A stretch of DNA of 64,000 nt from an uncultured Porphyromonadaceae bacterium (GTDB taxonomy: Bacteria; Bacteroidota; Bacteroidia; Bacteroidales; Muribaculaceae): the NCBI GenBank assembly GCA_902495075.1, contig CABUVO010000024.1:1-64000 (forward strand), given 5' to 3'. Of the stretch, positions 9,008 to 18,361 are shown one piece after another (the first letter of the stretch is position 1; each line of letters begins with the position of its first letter). The notes beneath the pieces were generated by a model. That model saw nothing but the letters and a program-made list of their open reading frames with translations, had not been told where the DNA came from and made no database searches. The position numbers were made by a program, and so were the translations under genes.

Positions 9008-9709
9008 ATGAAGAAAATCATATCATTTCTTCTTCCGGCAATGCTGCTCGCTTCTTGTGCGGGCGGCAATGCCGACAAGGAGAAAGCAAAAAATGAATAT
9101 AAGAACTCTCTGGCAGATTCCATTGCAGCCGCAGAACATCAGATAGATTCCTGTGAAAACGAGATCAAGGTGCTCACTGATAATGTCAACACCTGGCTTC
9201 GCGATTTTACTGTTGTAGACAATTCCCGCGAAGTGGAGAGTTACTACATCTTCAATGGCTGGCAAAACCGCTATCCTCTTCAGAACACAGGACTTGTGGC
9301 TCGCATCTCAAACGGTGAACGCCTTGAGATAATTGCCGCCCTCAAAGGTTCGACATTCAATAGCATACGTGTTGAAAGTGGAGATCTCTCTGCAGAATCA
9401 GCAGTCGTGCCTCATGATCAAGCGCTCAACTACCGTCGGGAAGGATTGAATACAGTGATGTTTTCAGGTGCGCAGGCTGACTCAGTCGCACAACTTATTG
9501 CCGATAACGAACTCAATCCGGTAAAGATTGTTTATCTTGAAAACGGCAAAATAAAAGGCAATTGGCAGATGCCTGAAGATTATAAAAAAATGGTGTCTGC
9601 AACCTGGATGCTGTATTCTTCAAGAAGCCGGCAGATTAAACTCGAGGGCTATATGAAGATGCTCTGTAAGAAAATTGAGATTCTGAGAGTGCATAAAGAC
9701 CGCGAATAG
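9008..9709 (+). CDS. predicted lipoprotein, function unknown
   Basis: The protein has 233 residues. Its signal peptide ends in the lipobox LLASC, so it is a lipid-anchored envelope protein. A coiled-coil-like acidic stretch follows (about 25-70: KEKAKNEYKNSLADSIAAAE and on), then a small domain that contains YYIFNGWQNRYPLQNTGLVA. I do not recognise the domain, although the family occurs in Bacteroidetes. It sits 20 bp after the DUF4301 gene and 23 bp before the hydrolase gene, which suggests co-transcription. Confidence 0.75.
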   Translation: MKKIISFLLPAMLLASCAGGNADKEKAKNEYKNSLADSIAAAEHQIDSCENEIKVLTDNVNTWLRDFTVVDNSREVESYYIFNGWQNRYPLQNTGLVARISNGERLEIIAALKGSTFNSIRVESGDLSAESAVVPHDQALNYRREGLNTVMFSGAQADSVAQLIADNELNPVKIVYLENGKIKGNWQMPEDYKKMVSATWMLYSSRSRQIKLEGYMKMLCKKIEILRVHKDRE

Positions 9710-9732
9710 TCCGTATTGTAAAAATAACGCGT

Positions 9733-10782
9733 ATGAGAAAACTCCTGATACCGATGATGTTGATACTCGGAGCGGCTTTCGCCTCGGGAGAATGGCATTT
9801 TCCGGAAAAATACACCGGTCCTAAAACACCTACCACCGACACTACCTGGCATCCGGATATTCTTGAAGGGTATGAAGCCAGATACGTGAACCATGGCGAG
9901 GCATTCGACGGGCCATGCAGGTCTACCATCATACGCAAGCTCTCCCCTAAAAAGACACGAAAAGCGTATCTATATGTGCATGGATTCAACGATTATTTCT
10001 TCCAAAAAGAAATGGGTGAAATATTTGTTGATTCCGGATTCAATTTCTATGCCGTAGACCTCAGGCGTTACGGACGCAGCTGGCAACCATGGCAATATCC
10101 ATTCAATGTGCGCCAACAGAAAGAATATTTCGAAGACATTGATTCTGCATTGGCGCAGATACGTCGCGACGGCAACACAGACATAACACTCTCCGGTCAT
10201 AGCACCGGAGGTCTCACCGTCGCCTATATGGCTGCCATAAAAGGAGCTCGCGTTGGCGTGAATAGAGTTGTAACCGACAGCCCGTTCCTCGAATGGAATT
10301 TCTCCCCCATCATGCGCAATGTTGGTGCCCCCTTTATCGAATTTCTGAGTAAATTTTCTAAAAACAGCAAAATCAAGCAAAGTCATTGTGATGGTTATGC
10401 TTATTCCTTATTGAAGGAATACGACGGAGAATGGACCTATAATACGGACTGGAAAATGATTTATTCTCCACCGGTTACATTCAGCTGGGTCGGTTCCATA
10501 AATCATGCCCAGTCTGAACTGATGAAAAAAGCATCACATATAACGGTGCCCATACTCGTGATGCATAGTTCACGCAAAATCTCGGGATGCAACTATACCC
10601 CGGAGTTTCACACCGGCGACTGCGTGTTGGATCCGGAAATGATTCAGAAACGGGGTGAAAAACTTGGTCATGTTCGCCAGGTATGCGCTATTGATAGCGG
10701 CATCCATGATTTGATTCTATCCCTCAAATCCCATCGCGAAGCCGCTTATGATACCATCTTCCGGTTTATTCGCACACATTAA
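9733..10782 (+). CDS. exported alpha/beta hydrolase (lysophospholipase-like)
   Basis: The protein has 349 residues, with a short N-terminal signal segment ending near FASGEW. The core is a classic alpha/beta-hydrolase fold: YLYVHGFNDYFF (oxyanion loop region), AVDLRRYGRSWQPW, and the nucleophile elbow LSGHSTGGLT with Ser157. There is an acidic residue in the DSPFLEWN region and a late His in DSGIHDLILSL. This matches serine esterases or lysophospholipases of the Hydrolase_4 type. The true substrate is unknown. It is the last gene of the DUF4301 operon and is followed by a strong terminator. Confidence 0.82.
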   Translation: MRKLLIPMMLILGAAFASGEWHFPEKYTGPKTPTTDTTWHPDILEGYEARYVNHGEAFDGPCRSTIIRKLSPKKTRKAYLYVHGFNDYFFQKEMGEIFVDSGFNFYAVDLRRYGRSWQPWQYPFNVRQQKEYFEDIDSALAQIRRDGNTDITLSGHSTGGLTVAYMAAIKGARVGVNRVVTDSPFLEWNFSPIMRNVGAPFIEFLSKFSKNSKIKQSHCDGYAYSLLKEYDGEWTYNTDWKMIYSPPVTFSWVGSINHAQSELMKKASHITVPILVMHSSRKISGCNYTPEFHTGDCVLDPEMIQKRGEKLGHVRQVCAIDSGIHDLILSLKSHREAAYDTIFRFIRTH

Positions 10783-10798
10783 TCGGGCAAGCCCGATT
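10781..10798. repeat. short hairpin AATCGGGC..GCCCGATT at the hydrolase stop codon
   Basis: Two 8-nt arms (10781-10788 and 10791-10798) pair perfectly. The same ATCGGGC/GCCCGAT core recurs in a hairpin at 35920-35940 and as a half-site near 35650, which suggests a dispersed small repeat. It immediately precedes the intrinsic terminator. Confidence 0.5.
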
Positions 10799-10802
10799 AA
10801 GT

Positions 10803-10844
10803 AAAAAAGAAAGGATTCTTCAAATGAAGAATCCTTTCTTTTTT
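10803..10844. terminator. bidirectional intrinsic terminator
   Basis: A perfect 19-bp stem (10803-10821 with 10826-10844) closes an AAAT loop and ends in six T on either strand. It serves the hydrolase gene on the plus strand and the tRNA-His transcript on the minus strand. Confidence 0.85.
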
Positions 10845-10847
10845 AGG

Positions 10848-10922
<75 letters not shown>

Positions 10923-10945
10923 ATGTGCTTTCCTTAAAAGCGATG

Positions 10946-10976
10946 CAAAGTTACATCTTTTTTTTTATTCCTGCAA
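10946..10976 (-). promoter_or_regulatory. promoter of tRNA-His
   Basis: On the minus strand a -33 TTTG (10973-10976) and a -7 TAACTTTG (10946-10953) are spaced 19 bp apart, close to the ideal. Transcription would begin about 15 nt before the tRNA. Confidence 0.7.
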
Positions 10977-11018
10977 ATATTTCGTTAAAAAAATAGGAAT
11001 CACAAATTAAAATTTTTA

Positions 11019-11026
11019 TAATTTTG
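11019..11026 (+). promoter_or_regulatory. promoter of the 61-residue membrane protein
   Basis: A -7 box TAATTTTG lies 23 bp before the ATG at 11050. The ATG itself follows an A-rich stretch (AAAAAAACATTT), as is usual for ribosome binding in this phylum. Confidence 0.55.
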
Positions 11027-11049
11027 CATCTAATTATAAAAAAACATTT

Positions 11050-11235
11050 ATGTGGATAGTTATTATAATAGTATGCATTGCATTCGTACTTATTATGGAG
11101 CCCATTGAGCGTGTAATCAGAAAACGATTCGCCAATAAATGGGTTCAGTATATTCTAAATTTTATAATTGCCTTTGGAATTCTGACGGCACTCTATGGAA
11201 TTGCAGCCCTTTTAGGCTATAATGTTTGGATGTAG
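11050..11235 (+). CDS. small two-helix membrane protein, function unknown
   Basis: The protein has 61 residues. Two hydrophobic helices (about 2-16 and 36-58) flank a basic loop (ERVIRKRFANKW), which predicts an inner-membrane hairpin with the loop in the cytosol. It has its own promoter box and a well-placed start, and it ends ten bases before the convergent phosphate permease gene. I do not recognise the family. The promoter and the coherent hydrophobic pattern argue that it is real. Confidence 0.6.
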   Translation: MWIVIIIVCIAFVLIMEPIERVIRKRFANKWVQYILNFIIAFGILTALYGIAALLGYNVWM

Positions 11236-11245
11236 ATCATTTCTC

Positions 11246-13525
11246 TTAATAGCGTGCTTCCGTAAAGCTTCTGTATGACGAAGGGGCAAGATTAAGCTTT
11301 CCGGCTGCCCTCAGCATCTTACGGAGTGACGTTACAAACTCTTGACTTTCTTGCAGAACGTTAAGATATACATACGCTACGGTCATATTATCGGCATCAC
11401 CACGTTGCAAGTGATCATAAACCTCTCGAGTGAGACGTGACAATTTTCTCTTGATTTCTTCACATCTCTGTCTCAAACCATCGATCATTTCGGGGCAATT
11501 CTCCCCTACTGCATTTTCTGATTGCTTTAAGACATCGACAATAGCTTCGCAGACATCATTATAAGAATGATGAAATTGCTTTGGCAACGGGCGGAAATTA
11601 TTATCAACGTGTTCTTTGCAAATCTCATTTATTCTTCTGAGATTATATGTCATTGACATCGCCATATTATTGCTGAGATGAAACCATGTATTTTTTTCAA
11701 TAGCAATCTCCGGTTTTACTTTGCGAAGACATAACGTAAGCTTTCTACGCTGCCCTTTAAGCACATCCTTCTCAGCAACAAGCGCTTTTTCGGCTTTCGA
11801 GAGCAACTTGGAATTATCATTTATAAAGCCATCGGTTACAAGTCTGTAATTCTCACCGGCAAATTGCAGAAACATTTTCTCTTTTTCATTGACATAGACA
11901 AGAAACAGACGCCAGACCTCATCAATGTTCTCGGTTGAAAGAATAGTCTGGAACAACGTTTCCTTGTCCTCTCTTTTTTGTTTTTTACGAAACCTGATAT
12001 TACTACGGATTAGAAGAACAACTGCAATCACTCCTCCGGCAATCATCACAGGAATACCACCCATGTGCATCGCACAAACCACCAGACCGGCTCCGATAAA
12101 AGCAAAACCGGCTGTGATGAACCATCCTCCAATCACTGAAATTACACCTGTGATGCGGAATACGGCACTCTCCCTCCCCCATGCCCGATCGGCAAGCGAT
12201 GTACCCATAGCGACCATAAACGTGACGAATGTTGTTGACAACGGAAGTTTTAAGGAAGTACCGAACGCAATAAGCATACTCGCAATCATTAGATTCACAG
12301 CACCTCTCACAAGATCGAATGCCGCTCCATCTTCTTCTTGGGTGACACTGTTGTCCATACGTCTTCTCACCCACCGCTTCACACTCTCGGGAGTATGTTG
12401 ACTGACCCAGAAATATGAATTCAGTGCCATTCTCACCACAGCCCTTCCAATACGTGAAGAACCGAAAAGCTCCTCTCCCTGACTTTTTGAACTAAGACCG
12501 ACAGTGGTCTTAGTTACCTGTCGCGCTTTCTTAGAAGTGGCAAGCGACACAACCATGATCATGCCCGCTCCCACCAGAAAATAAATTGGAGTATTAGCCG
12601 ATTGATTGAGCACACCCATCATATGCGATTGAGCATCTCCGCCGCCTGCCGCAGCATAATCCTGATAAGAAGCAAGTGCCGTCAACGGCACTCCTATGAA
12701 GTTTACAAGATCATTTCCTGCAAACGCCATGGCAAGTGAGAACGTGCCTATAAGCACCACAACTTTGAAAACGTTTATTTTTAAAAGATACAACACCTGT
12801 GCGATAATAGTGAAAATGACAAAAGATGACGCAAGAATCAATGCTGTGTGCGTATTGATCCAAAGCTTCAGTTCAGGTGTCATTATCGTGAGATCCTTTA
12901 TTCCCTTTAAAAGCATGAAATAAACTATGGCGGTACAGGCTACTCCTCCGAACAATCCAACCTTCCATTTAAGTTTACTCTTATATTCGAAAGTGAACAA
13001 GAGACGCGCAAGAAATTGCACGACCGTTCCAAATATGAATGCTATCGCCACAGACAGGAATATTCCCACTATCACAGACAACGCTTTCTCTGCATTTAGC
13101 AAATCTCCCAGCCCCAGCGTGGATTCCGGAGCAGCCATTTTGAAGAGAGCTACAACAAACGTTGCTCCGAGCAACCCGAAAACGAGAGATATAGTGGTTG
13201 ATGTGGGCATTCCCAAAGAATTGAAGATATCAAGAAGTATGATGTCTGTTACCATTACAGCCATAAAAATGGCGATTACATCATAAAAAGACAGACTCTC
13301 CGGACGGAATATCCCGTTTCTCGCCACATCCATCATTCCGTTGCTCATCGCAGCGCCTATAAAAACGCCGGCAGACGCAACTATTATAATAGTCTTGAAT
13401 GTCGCTGCCTTTGAGCCAACGGCAGAGGTTAGAAAATTAACTGCATCATTACTAACTCCTACCGATAGATCAAAAACGGCAAGAAGAAACAGAAAAACAA
13501 CTATCCCTAAAAACAATATGTCCAT
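11246..13525 (-). CDS. PiT-family inorganic phosphate permease
   Basis: This inner-membrane phosphate (possibly sulfate) symporter has 759 residues. The two PiT signature repeats are visible: VGVSNDAVNFLTSAVGSK near the N-terminus and AFAGNDLVNFIGVPLTAL in the middle. About ten hydrophobic helices and the late LPLSTTFVTFMVAMG segment also fit. A cytosolic C-terminal part of about 230 residues (from about 530) is predicted helical and resembles the PhoU-like DUF47 extension of Bacteroidetes PiT proteins, which may couple transport to regulation. It is much longer than E. coli PitA. No pho genes are adjacent. Confidence 0.9.
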   Translation of the reverse strand: MDILFLGIVVFLFLLAVFDLSVGVSNDAVNFLTSAVGSKAATFKTIIIVASAGVFIGAAMSNGMMDVARNGIFRPESLSFYDVIAIFMAVMVTDIILLDIFNSLGMPTSTTISLVFGLLGATFVVALFKMAAPESTLGLGDLLNAEKALSVIVGIFLSVAIAFIFGTVVQFLARLLFTFEYKSKLKWKVGLFGGVACTAIVYFMLLKGIKDLTIMTPELKLWINTHTALILASSFVIFTIIAQVLYLLKINVFKVVVLIGTFSLAMAFAGNDLVNFIGVPLTALASYQDYAAAGGGDAQSHMMGVLNQSANTPIYFLVGAGMIMVVSLATSKKARQVTKTTVGLSSKSQGEELFGSSRIGRAVVRMALNSYFWVSQHTPESVKRWVRRRMDNSVTQEEDGAAFDLVRGAVNLMIASMLIAFGTSLKLPLSTTFVTFMVAMGTSLADRAWGRESAVFRITGVISVIGGWFITAGFAFIGAGLVVCAMHMGGIPVMIAGGVIAVVLLIRSNIRFRKKQKREDKETLFQTILSTENIDEVWRLFLVYVNEKEKMFLQFAGENYRLVTDGFINDNSKLLSKAEKALVAEKDVLKGQRRKLTLCLRKVKPEIAIEKNTWFHLSNNMAMSMTYNLRRINEICKEHVDNNFRPLPKQFHHSYNDVCEAIVDVLKQSENAVGENCPEMIDGLRQRCEEIKRKLSRLTREVYDHLQRGDADNMTVAYVYLNVLQESQEFVTSLRKMLRAAGKLNLAPSSYRSFTEARY

Positions 13526-13674
13526 AATTCCACGATAAAATGAATTTATTTAATCAAGTTCTCGTGCAAAATTCATGTAATAATGTTTCCTAAAGATGTT
13601 GTTTCTGTTAAGTTTTTATTAATTCAACTTACGCAAGCGGAAAGTTGAGGTTCTTTAATAACGCAGCATGTAGT

Positions 13675-15765
13675 TTATTTCAATATGCCTGAGGCGGCAG
13701 AGCCTGACACTCCCGGTTCATTATCTCTTTTTACTTTTTTACCAAATCCGAAAGTGTATGTTGCCGATAATTGTATCAAAGCATGACTATGACCGTTATA
13801 AAATTTCTCAAATGTATCATACCACTCACTGTGCATCTCTTGAGTAGCACTCTGCCAGTTCCAACGCGTAAGATTAATAAAATTAGCTCTTATATTCCAA
13901 TTCGAATTTGACCAACCGACCGTTATATACCAGTCATTTTTATTTTTAACCCATATGCCGTTCATACAACCGTCGGCATTTGCATTGTCAGAAATATATG
14001 TTAATGAGAAGTTCCAGTTTTTAAGATAATATTGAACACGGGCATACCAATCAATAAAAGAGTGATCAATGTTATATGGAACTCCGTTATGATTAAGAAC
14101 ATGTCCTACCTGACCGGTGAACACAAGCGTACGGTTAAGAAAATATAAAGTGCCCGTAATTCCGTATTTTCCCTGTGCATAGCTTCCCATAGGCTGTTTT
14201 ATTGTGCGCACAATGCTTGCGGATGTTGCCTCATAGTCGAAAGCATATCTATTGTCAACCATCCATGCCCAACCAAATGCACTCAGACTGCAATTGTTAT
14301 TGGGCAACCAGGTGTATCTCAAATCAACATCATAACTCTTGAATGGAACCAGACTCGGATTTCCTGTATATTTCAAGAAAGGGGTTGACTGAATTATGTT
14401 TGTGCTTTTATAACTTGCAGAGGGCGACCAGGTGCTATAATGAAATGTAGTGGAAACAGAATGCTTTTCTTTGAATCCATACTGCAAAGAAAGATCAAAC
14501 CACGGAGCAGAGGGATTATCGCTAAAATCACCAAACTGCATTTTTTCCCAATCCCATCCGAAACCAGTAGAGCCATAAAAATTACCAACGCTGACGTTAT
14601 ATGTAGCTCCAATGCCGATTCGAGATGATTTTGATTTATCCAAAGATGTTGCCGTTCCGGAGTATTTAGTGCGGTTATATTCATATGCCCCACTCACAAT
14701 GGCGAGAATATTGCCAAACTTGCCGAAACTATGATTAAATTTTAAATCTGTCTTTATCTGGTTGGTATTATCGACAGCGCCATTAAGAATAGGTGAATAC
14801 CCGTTTTCGATGTAAGATGTATTTTGTTCTGTATGCGAATATGTGTATGAAGGTGTGAAGGTAATGGAATTATTCTTTGGAAGAATAAAGAAATAGTATC
14901 CGTCATATGATATAAATTTAGCGGAATTATTAAGGGTTGACGAATATTCAGATGCCGGAAAAATAGAAGAGGAATACAACACTTCTCCGGCGCGATCAGA
15001 ACGAGGAATGCGATTTATACTTCCGTTGATCTGAGATGACGCTTGAATCTTCGGAGAATTATATGTTGCCTTGAATGCAGCAAAATAATTCTGTCTTTTT
15101 TCTTTAGATGATTTGGTGTTGGAATATCTATCGAAGATCCTGACGGTTCCATCTTCCTGTGGCAACCTATATGTTTCTGTAAGCTCGGAACCGTAATGAT
15201 CATTATCCATATTCCATCCATATCCCATAAGATCATATGTCATTTTCTTATACTGGAATCTTATATTTCCGAGAAGCTGTTCGGAATAACTAAGCAAATT
15301 GGCATGTCCGAATCCTTTGATATAACCTCCGTATTCATATTTTGCCATTATGTAATTGACCACGTACTGATTCCCCTGTAACCGAGGATCGGATGGATAT
15401 TCATAATATTCTACCCTTTTCACATCCGCCATGCGCATGGCTTTTAAATCATTATTTGATGCCGGGATAAAGTCAATGAAGACAGCTACATTCTTACCGG
15501 AATTAGTCTCTATACGCCCGTCAGCCAACACCCTCAGTTGAGGTATACCAATTCTCTCTATCAGCTCTGCACCGGTCTGCGAAGCATTCTTTTGCCTATT
15601 GGTCGGAATGAATGTTGATTTCTGCGCCGAAGTTTGTTGTAGGGTTGCCTCCACAACAATTTCTTCAAGTTCTTTGGGTTTAATACTATCAGCCACCTCC
15701 GACTGAGCCATTGAAGCAGTTGCAACAGTAGCACACAATAACGATGCGAGGACTGGGTGTTTCAT
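13675..15765 (-). CDS. TonB-receptor-like outer-membrane protein
   Basis: The protein has 696 residues, with a signal peptide ending at SMAQ. A short TonB-box-like stretch (KPKELEEIVVEATLQQ) and a reduced plug domain follow (ELIERIGIPQLRVLADGRI, NVAVFIDFIPAS, DVKRVEYYEYPSDPRLQG), then a beta-barrel with many aromatic strand ends. The carboxypeptidase-like N-terminal domain is missing. The substrate cannot be told. It lies 118 bp after the histidine kinase gene on the same strand, so the two-component system may control it; no separate promoter was seen in that gap. The C-terminal tail after YTFGFGKK is short and charged. Confidence 0.8.
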   Translation of the reverse strand: MKHPVLASLLCATVATASMAQSEVADSIKPKELEEIVVEATLQQTSAQKSTFIPTNRQKNASQTGAELIERIGIPQLRVLADGRIETNSGKNVAVFIDFIPASNNDLKAMRMADVKRVEYYEYPSDPRLQGNQYVVNYIMAKYEYGGYIKGFGHANLLSYSEQLLGNIRFQYKKMTYDLMGYGWNMDNDHYGSELTETYRLPQEDGTVRIFDRYSNTKSSKEKRQNYFAAFKATYNSPKIQASSQINGSINRIPRSDRAGEVLYSSSIFPASEYSSTLNNSAKFISYDGYYFFILPKNNSITFTPSYTYSHTEQNTSYIENGYSPILNGAVDNTNQIKTDLKFNHSFGKFGNILAIVSGAYEYNRTKYSGTATSLDKSKSSRIGIGATYNVSVGNFYGSTGFGWDWEKMQFGDFSDNPSAPWFDLSLQYGFKEKHSVSTTFHYSTWSPSASYKSTNIIQSTPFLKYTGNPSLVPFKSYDVDLRYTWLPNNNCSLSAFGWAWMVDNRYAFDYEATSASIVRTIKQPMGSYAQGKYGITGTLYFLNRTLVFTGQVGHVLNHNGVPYNIDHSFIDWYARVQYYLKNWNFSLTYISDNANADGCMNGIWVKNKNDWYITVGWSNSNWNIRANFINLTRWNWQSATQEMHSEWYDTFEKFYNGHSHALIQLSATYTFGFGKKVKRDNEPGVSGSAASGILK

Positions 15766-15883
15766 AAGTACGGATTGAAATTTAGAAGCTGTTTATTTAT
15801 CCAACTTTAGAGTAATCTCTTCTGCAGTCGGATATTTATTATACTCCAAACATTACCGTTTGTGACAGCTCCTGAATTTTTCC

Positions 15884-17275
15884 CTACTTAAGGTTGAAAT
15901 AGAATGTTACGCCATTATTGCTGACAACGCGGATATCGCCGCCATGAAGATTAATGGCATTCTTGACAATTGAAAGACCGAGACCTGTACCGCCGGCTTC
16001 GCGCGAACGCCCGGCATCTATACGATAAAATCTCTCGAAGATATGAGGTAAATGCTCCGGAGCAATACCACAACCATCATCCGACACTTCAAAATTCCCC
16101 TCCTTATCTCCTTTCACCTCGATTTTTTCTCCTCCACTATAGGCGATTGCATTATCAATAAGATTTCTGAACACAGAATCCAGCAACGGTTTATTTCCTT
16201 TCACCGCTATCTCCGGCATATCCAGAATAATCTTTATAGATGTTCTTGCCTGCTCTTCATCAACAATCCCCTTCACAAGTTCGGTGAGGTTGATTTCCTC
16301 TTTGGAAATCATTTCCGCACCCTCATCCATTCGAGTGATTGCTGAAACATCCTTCAATAAAGATTCAAGTCTGCGAGCGTTAACATGAATCCTTTCGATA
16401 AATTCTTTTTTTCTCACTTCATCCATCTCCGGATGATCGCGTAAAAGATCGAGGGAAACAAGAATCGACGCCACAGGAGTCTTCAGTTCATGATTGATAT
16501 TATTTGTAAGCTGTTTTTTCAACCGTATTTTATCACGTTCCTGTATGATCGCCTCTCTATGGCGCTCATCCCTTTGCGCATACAGTCTGACTATATGACT
16601 GGCAATACTACCAAGTTCATCATCGGGAAAAGCCTCGTCATCATATATTTTTTCTCCACGTTCTGCTTTTTCCGCAAACCTGTTGAGGCGTTCAATACTT
16701 GTGGAAATCTTTCTGGTTGCCCAGTAAGCAATCAGACTCATCAACAAAGTCAAGCCCCCCATAATCCATATCAAAGTACGGTCTGCCGCAAGAAAATCAT
16801 CAAGAGAATGATTATAAGGGGCAGCAGAACGAACCACGATACCGTTATCCCCGAGTTGGGCGGAGTAGAAATAATTTATGTCATCACTCTCCGAATGTCT
16901 GGCAGTTGCGTGACCTTTCCCATATTGACGTGCCATGACCACCTCCGGTCGCGTGCTGTGATCAGAAGAAGGAAACGGAGTTCGGTCATTATTATCATAA
17001 ATAACTTTTCCGGTGTGGTCTATCAAGGTAAACCTCAATTCTTCAATTGGAGCATCTATACGCGAAACTATCTGCTCGACACTCTCTCCGCTTCTCAGCT
17101 CCTCGATGATACGGGAGTTATACATTTGCAGCTGGGTGTCGAGCAATGACGTTTTGAATTGACGTTCACGATCATATTGAAATATCATGAATCCCCCAAC
17201 CAGCACCCAGCAAATGGCGAGCACCATTATAAATATGCGTGTGTGGAAATTAGATTTCATTCCATCCATACCCAT
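15884..17275 (-). CDS. sensor histidine kinase (HAMP-HisKA-HATPase)
   Basis: The kinase has 463 residues. One membrane helix lies at about 14-31 and a second at about 167-186, enclosing a periplasmic sensor domain of about 135 residues. A HAMP-like linker, a HisKA domain with NHELKTP (His262), the N box SVFRNLIDNAIAYSG, and the G boxes SDDGCGI and GGTGLGLSIV follow. It autophosphorylates and passes phosphate to the OmpR-type regulator, whose gene overlaps it by 26 bp. Met6 (17260) is an alternative start that would shorten the overlap. The stimulus is unknown. Confidence 0.93.
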   Translation of the reverse strand: MGMDGMKSNFHTRIFIMVLAICWVLVGGFMIFQYDRERQFKTSLLDTQLQMYNSRIIEELRSGESVEQIVSRIDAPIEELRFTLIDHTGKVIYDNNDRTPFPSSDHSTRPEVVMARQYGKGHATARHSESDDINYFYSAQLGDNGIVVRSAAPYNHSLDDFLAADRTLIWIMGGLTLLMSLIAYWATRKISTSIERLNRFAEKAERGEKIYDDEAFPDDELGSIASHIVRLYAQRDERHREAIIQERDKIRLKKQLTNNINHELKTPVASILVSLDLLRDHPEMDEVRKKEFIERIHVNARRLESLLKDVSAITRMDEGAEMISKEEINLTELVKGIVDEEQARTSIKIILDMPEIAVKGNKPLLDSVFRNLIDNAIAYSGGEKIEVKGDKEGNFEVSDDGCGIAPEHLPHIFERFYRIDAGRSREAGGTGLGLSIVKNAINLHGGDIRVVSNNGVTFYFNLK

Positions 17276-17924
17276 AACCCGACCTTGATATTATATTTTT
17301 TCCATAAGGTGATATTTTCCCTCTTAACCTTGTGATGTGCACATCCACCGACCTATCTGTCACAATAGTCTTTTCGGGCCATATTCGTTGAAGAAGTTCT
17401 TCACGTGTGAATATACGGCCTTTGTTTTCAAGCAAAAGAGCAAGTATCTCAAATTCCTTTCTTGGCAATATGAGTGCGTTTCCGTCAACCATGCAAACCA
17501 AAGAGTTTCTGTCGCAAGAGATGCCGGAAGAATGTTTCCTCTTTGAAGATCTACGCAAAACAGCCTCTATGCGGGCTATCACATTGCGGATTGAATATGG
17601 TTTTACGATATAATCGTCAGCACCTAAATTCAGGCCCTTCACCATATCTTCCTCCGAATCCTTGGCAGTAAGAAAAATTATTGGAATATCAGATGTCTTG
17701 ACATCTTGAGCAAGGATCTGCGCTAACTCCATTCCCGACATTCCACCCATCATTATATCAAGCAATATGAGATCCACATCCGAAAGATCTGATTGGAGCA
17801 CCTCTTCCCCACTGGCAAAAGCGGTGACACTATATCCTTCAAATTCAAGATATGTCTTAAGACCCTCCCTAAGAGTTTCCTCATCATCCACAACCAATAT
17901 CCTATGCGCAGTTTCCATCGTCAA
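17250..17924 (-). CDS. OmpR/PhoB-family response regulator
   Basis: The regulator has 224 residues. The receiver domain has acidic Asp13-Asp14, the phospho-acceptor Asp56 in LILLDIMM, and Lys108 in DYIVKPYS. The C-terminal winged-helix domain shows FEILALLLENKGRIFTREEL and RSVDVHITRLRGKI, as expected for DNA binding as a dimer. It is the first gene of the operon with the kinase at 15884, with its -7 box in the palindrome at 17953. That palindrome is a natural candidate for its own binding site. Confidence 0.94.
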   Translation of the reverse strand: MTMETAHRILVVDDEETLREGLKTYLEFEGYSVTAFASGEEVLQSDLSDVDLILLDIMMGGMSGMELAQILAQDVKTSDIPIIFLTAKDSEEDMVKGLNLGADDYIVKPYSIRNVIARIEAVLRRSSKRKHSSGISCDRNSLVCMVDGNALILPRKEFEILALLLENKGRIFTREELLQRIWPEKTIVTDRSVDVHITRLRGKISPYGKNIISRSGYGYGWNEI

Positions 17925-17952
17925 TATTCATTACTTGCGTGTATCAATAATA

Positions 17953-17992
17953 CAAATTTAGATAAAAATTCAGAAATTTTTATCTAAATTTG
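17953..17992. promoter_or_regulatory. palindromic divergent promoter
   Basis: Two perfect 18-nt inverted arms (17953-17970 and 17975-17992) are separated by CAGA. The outer end of each arm is a -7 box: TAAATTTG towards the response regulator on the minus strand (17953-17960) and TAAATTTG towards the TSCPD gene on the plus strand (17985-17992). The symmetry means the two promoters have identical upstream sequence for 18 bp. Confidence 0.75.
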
Positions 17993-18033
17993 CATCGTTA
18001 AAATAAAATGTAACAAAAACGTAATATAATACG

Positions 18034-18276
18034 ATGAAATATCAGTATCTAACTACCGGCACATGCTCACGAGTGATTGATTTCGAAGTAGAAAACGGCA
18101 TTGTGAAAGATGTCGTCTTCACAGGCGGCTGCCACGGCAATCTGCAAGGCATTGGAGCCCTTGTGAAAGGTATGAAAATAGAAGATGTCATCTCCAAACT
18201 CGAAGGCATCCGTTGCCGCGAGAAATCCACCTCCTGCCCCGACCAGCTCGCCCAAGCCCTCAAAGGTATCCAATAA
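18034..18276 (+). CDS. TSCPD domain protein (TIGR03905 family)
   Basis: The protein has 80 residues and is a stand-alone TSCPD domain. It has an N-terminal CSRVIDFEVENGIVKDVVF strand pair, the GGCHGNLQGIGALVKG loop, and the C-terminal STSCPDQLA motif that names the family. Conserved cysteines (CS, GGC, SCPD) suggest metal or redox chemistry. The domain is also found at the C-terminus of B12-dependent ribonucleotide reductases, but the function of the free-standing form is not established. It is transcribed away from the two-component operon from the shared palindromic promoter. Confidence 0.88.
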   Translation: MKYQYLTTGTCSRVIDFEVENGIVKDVVFTGGCHGNLQGIGALVKGMKIEDVISKLEGIRCREKSTSCPDQLAQALKGIQ

Positions 18277-18361
18277 CCACACCACGAATATGAATTGACT
18301 GTAGCGATATAAATGTCTACTGTGCTTCTTACCATCATTTGAGGGTTATTGGTCAATATTG

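Noticed and set aside
18270..18352. CCAATAACC/GGTTATTGG pair after the TSCPD gene as a terminator
   Set aside because: A 9-bp stem across a 65-nt loop with no T-run is too weak to claim.
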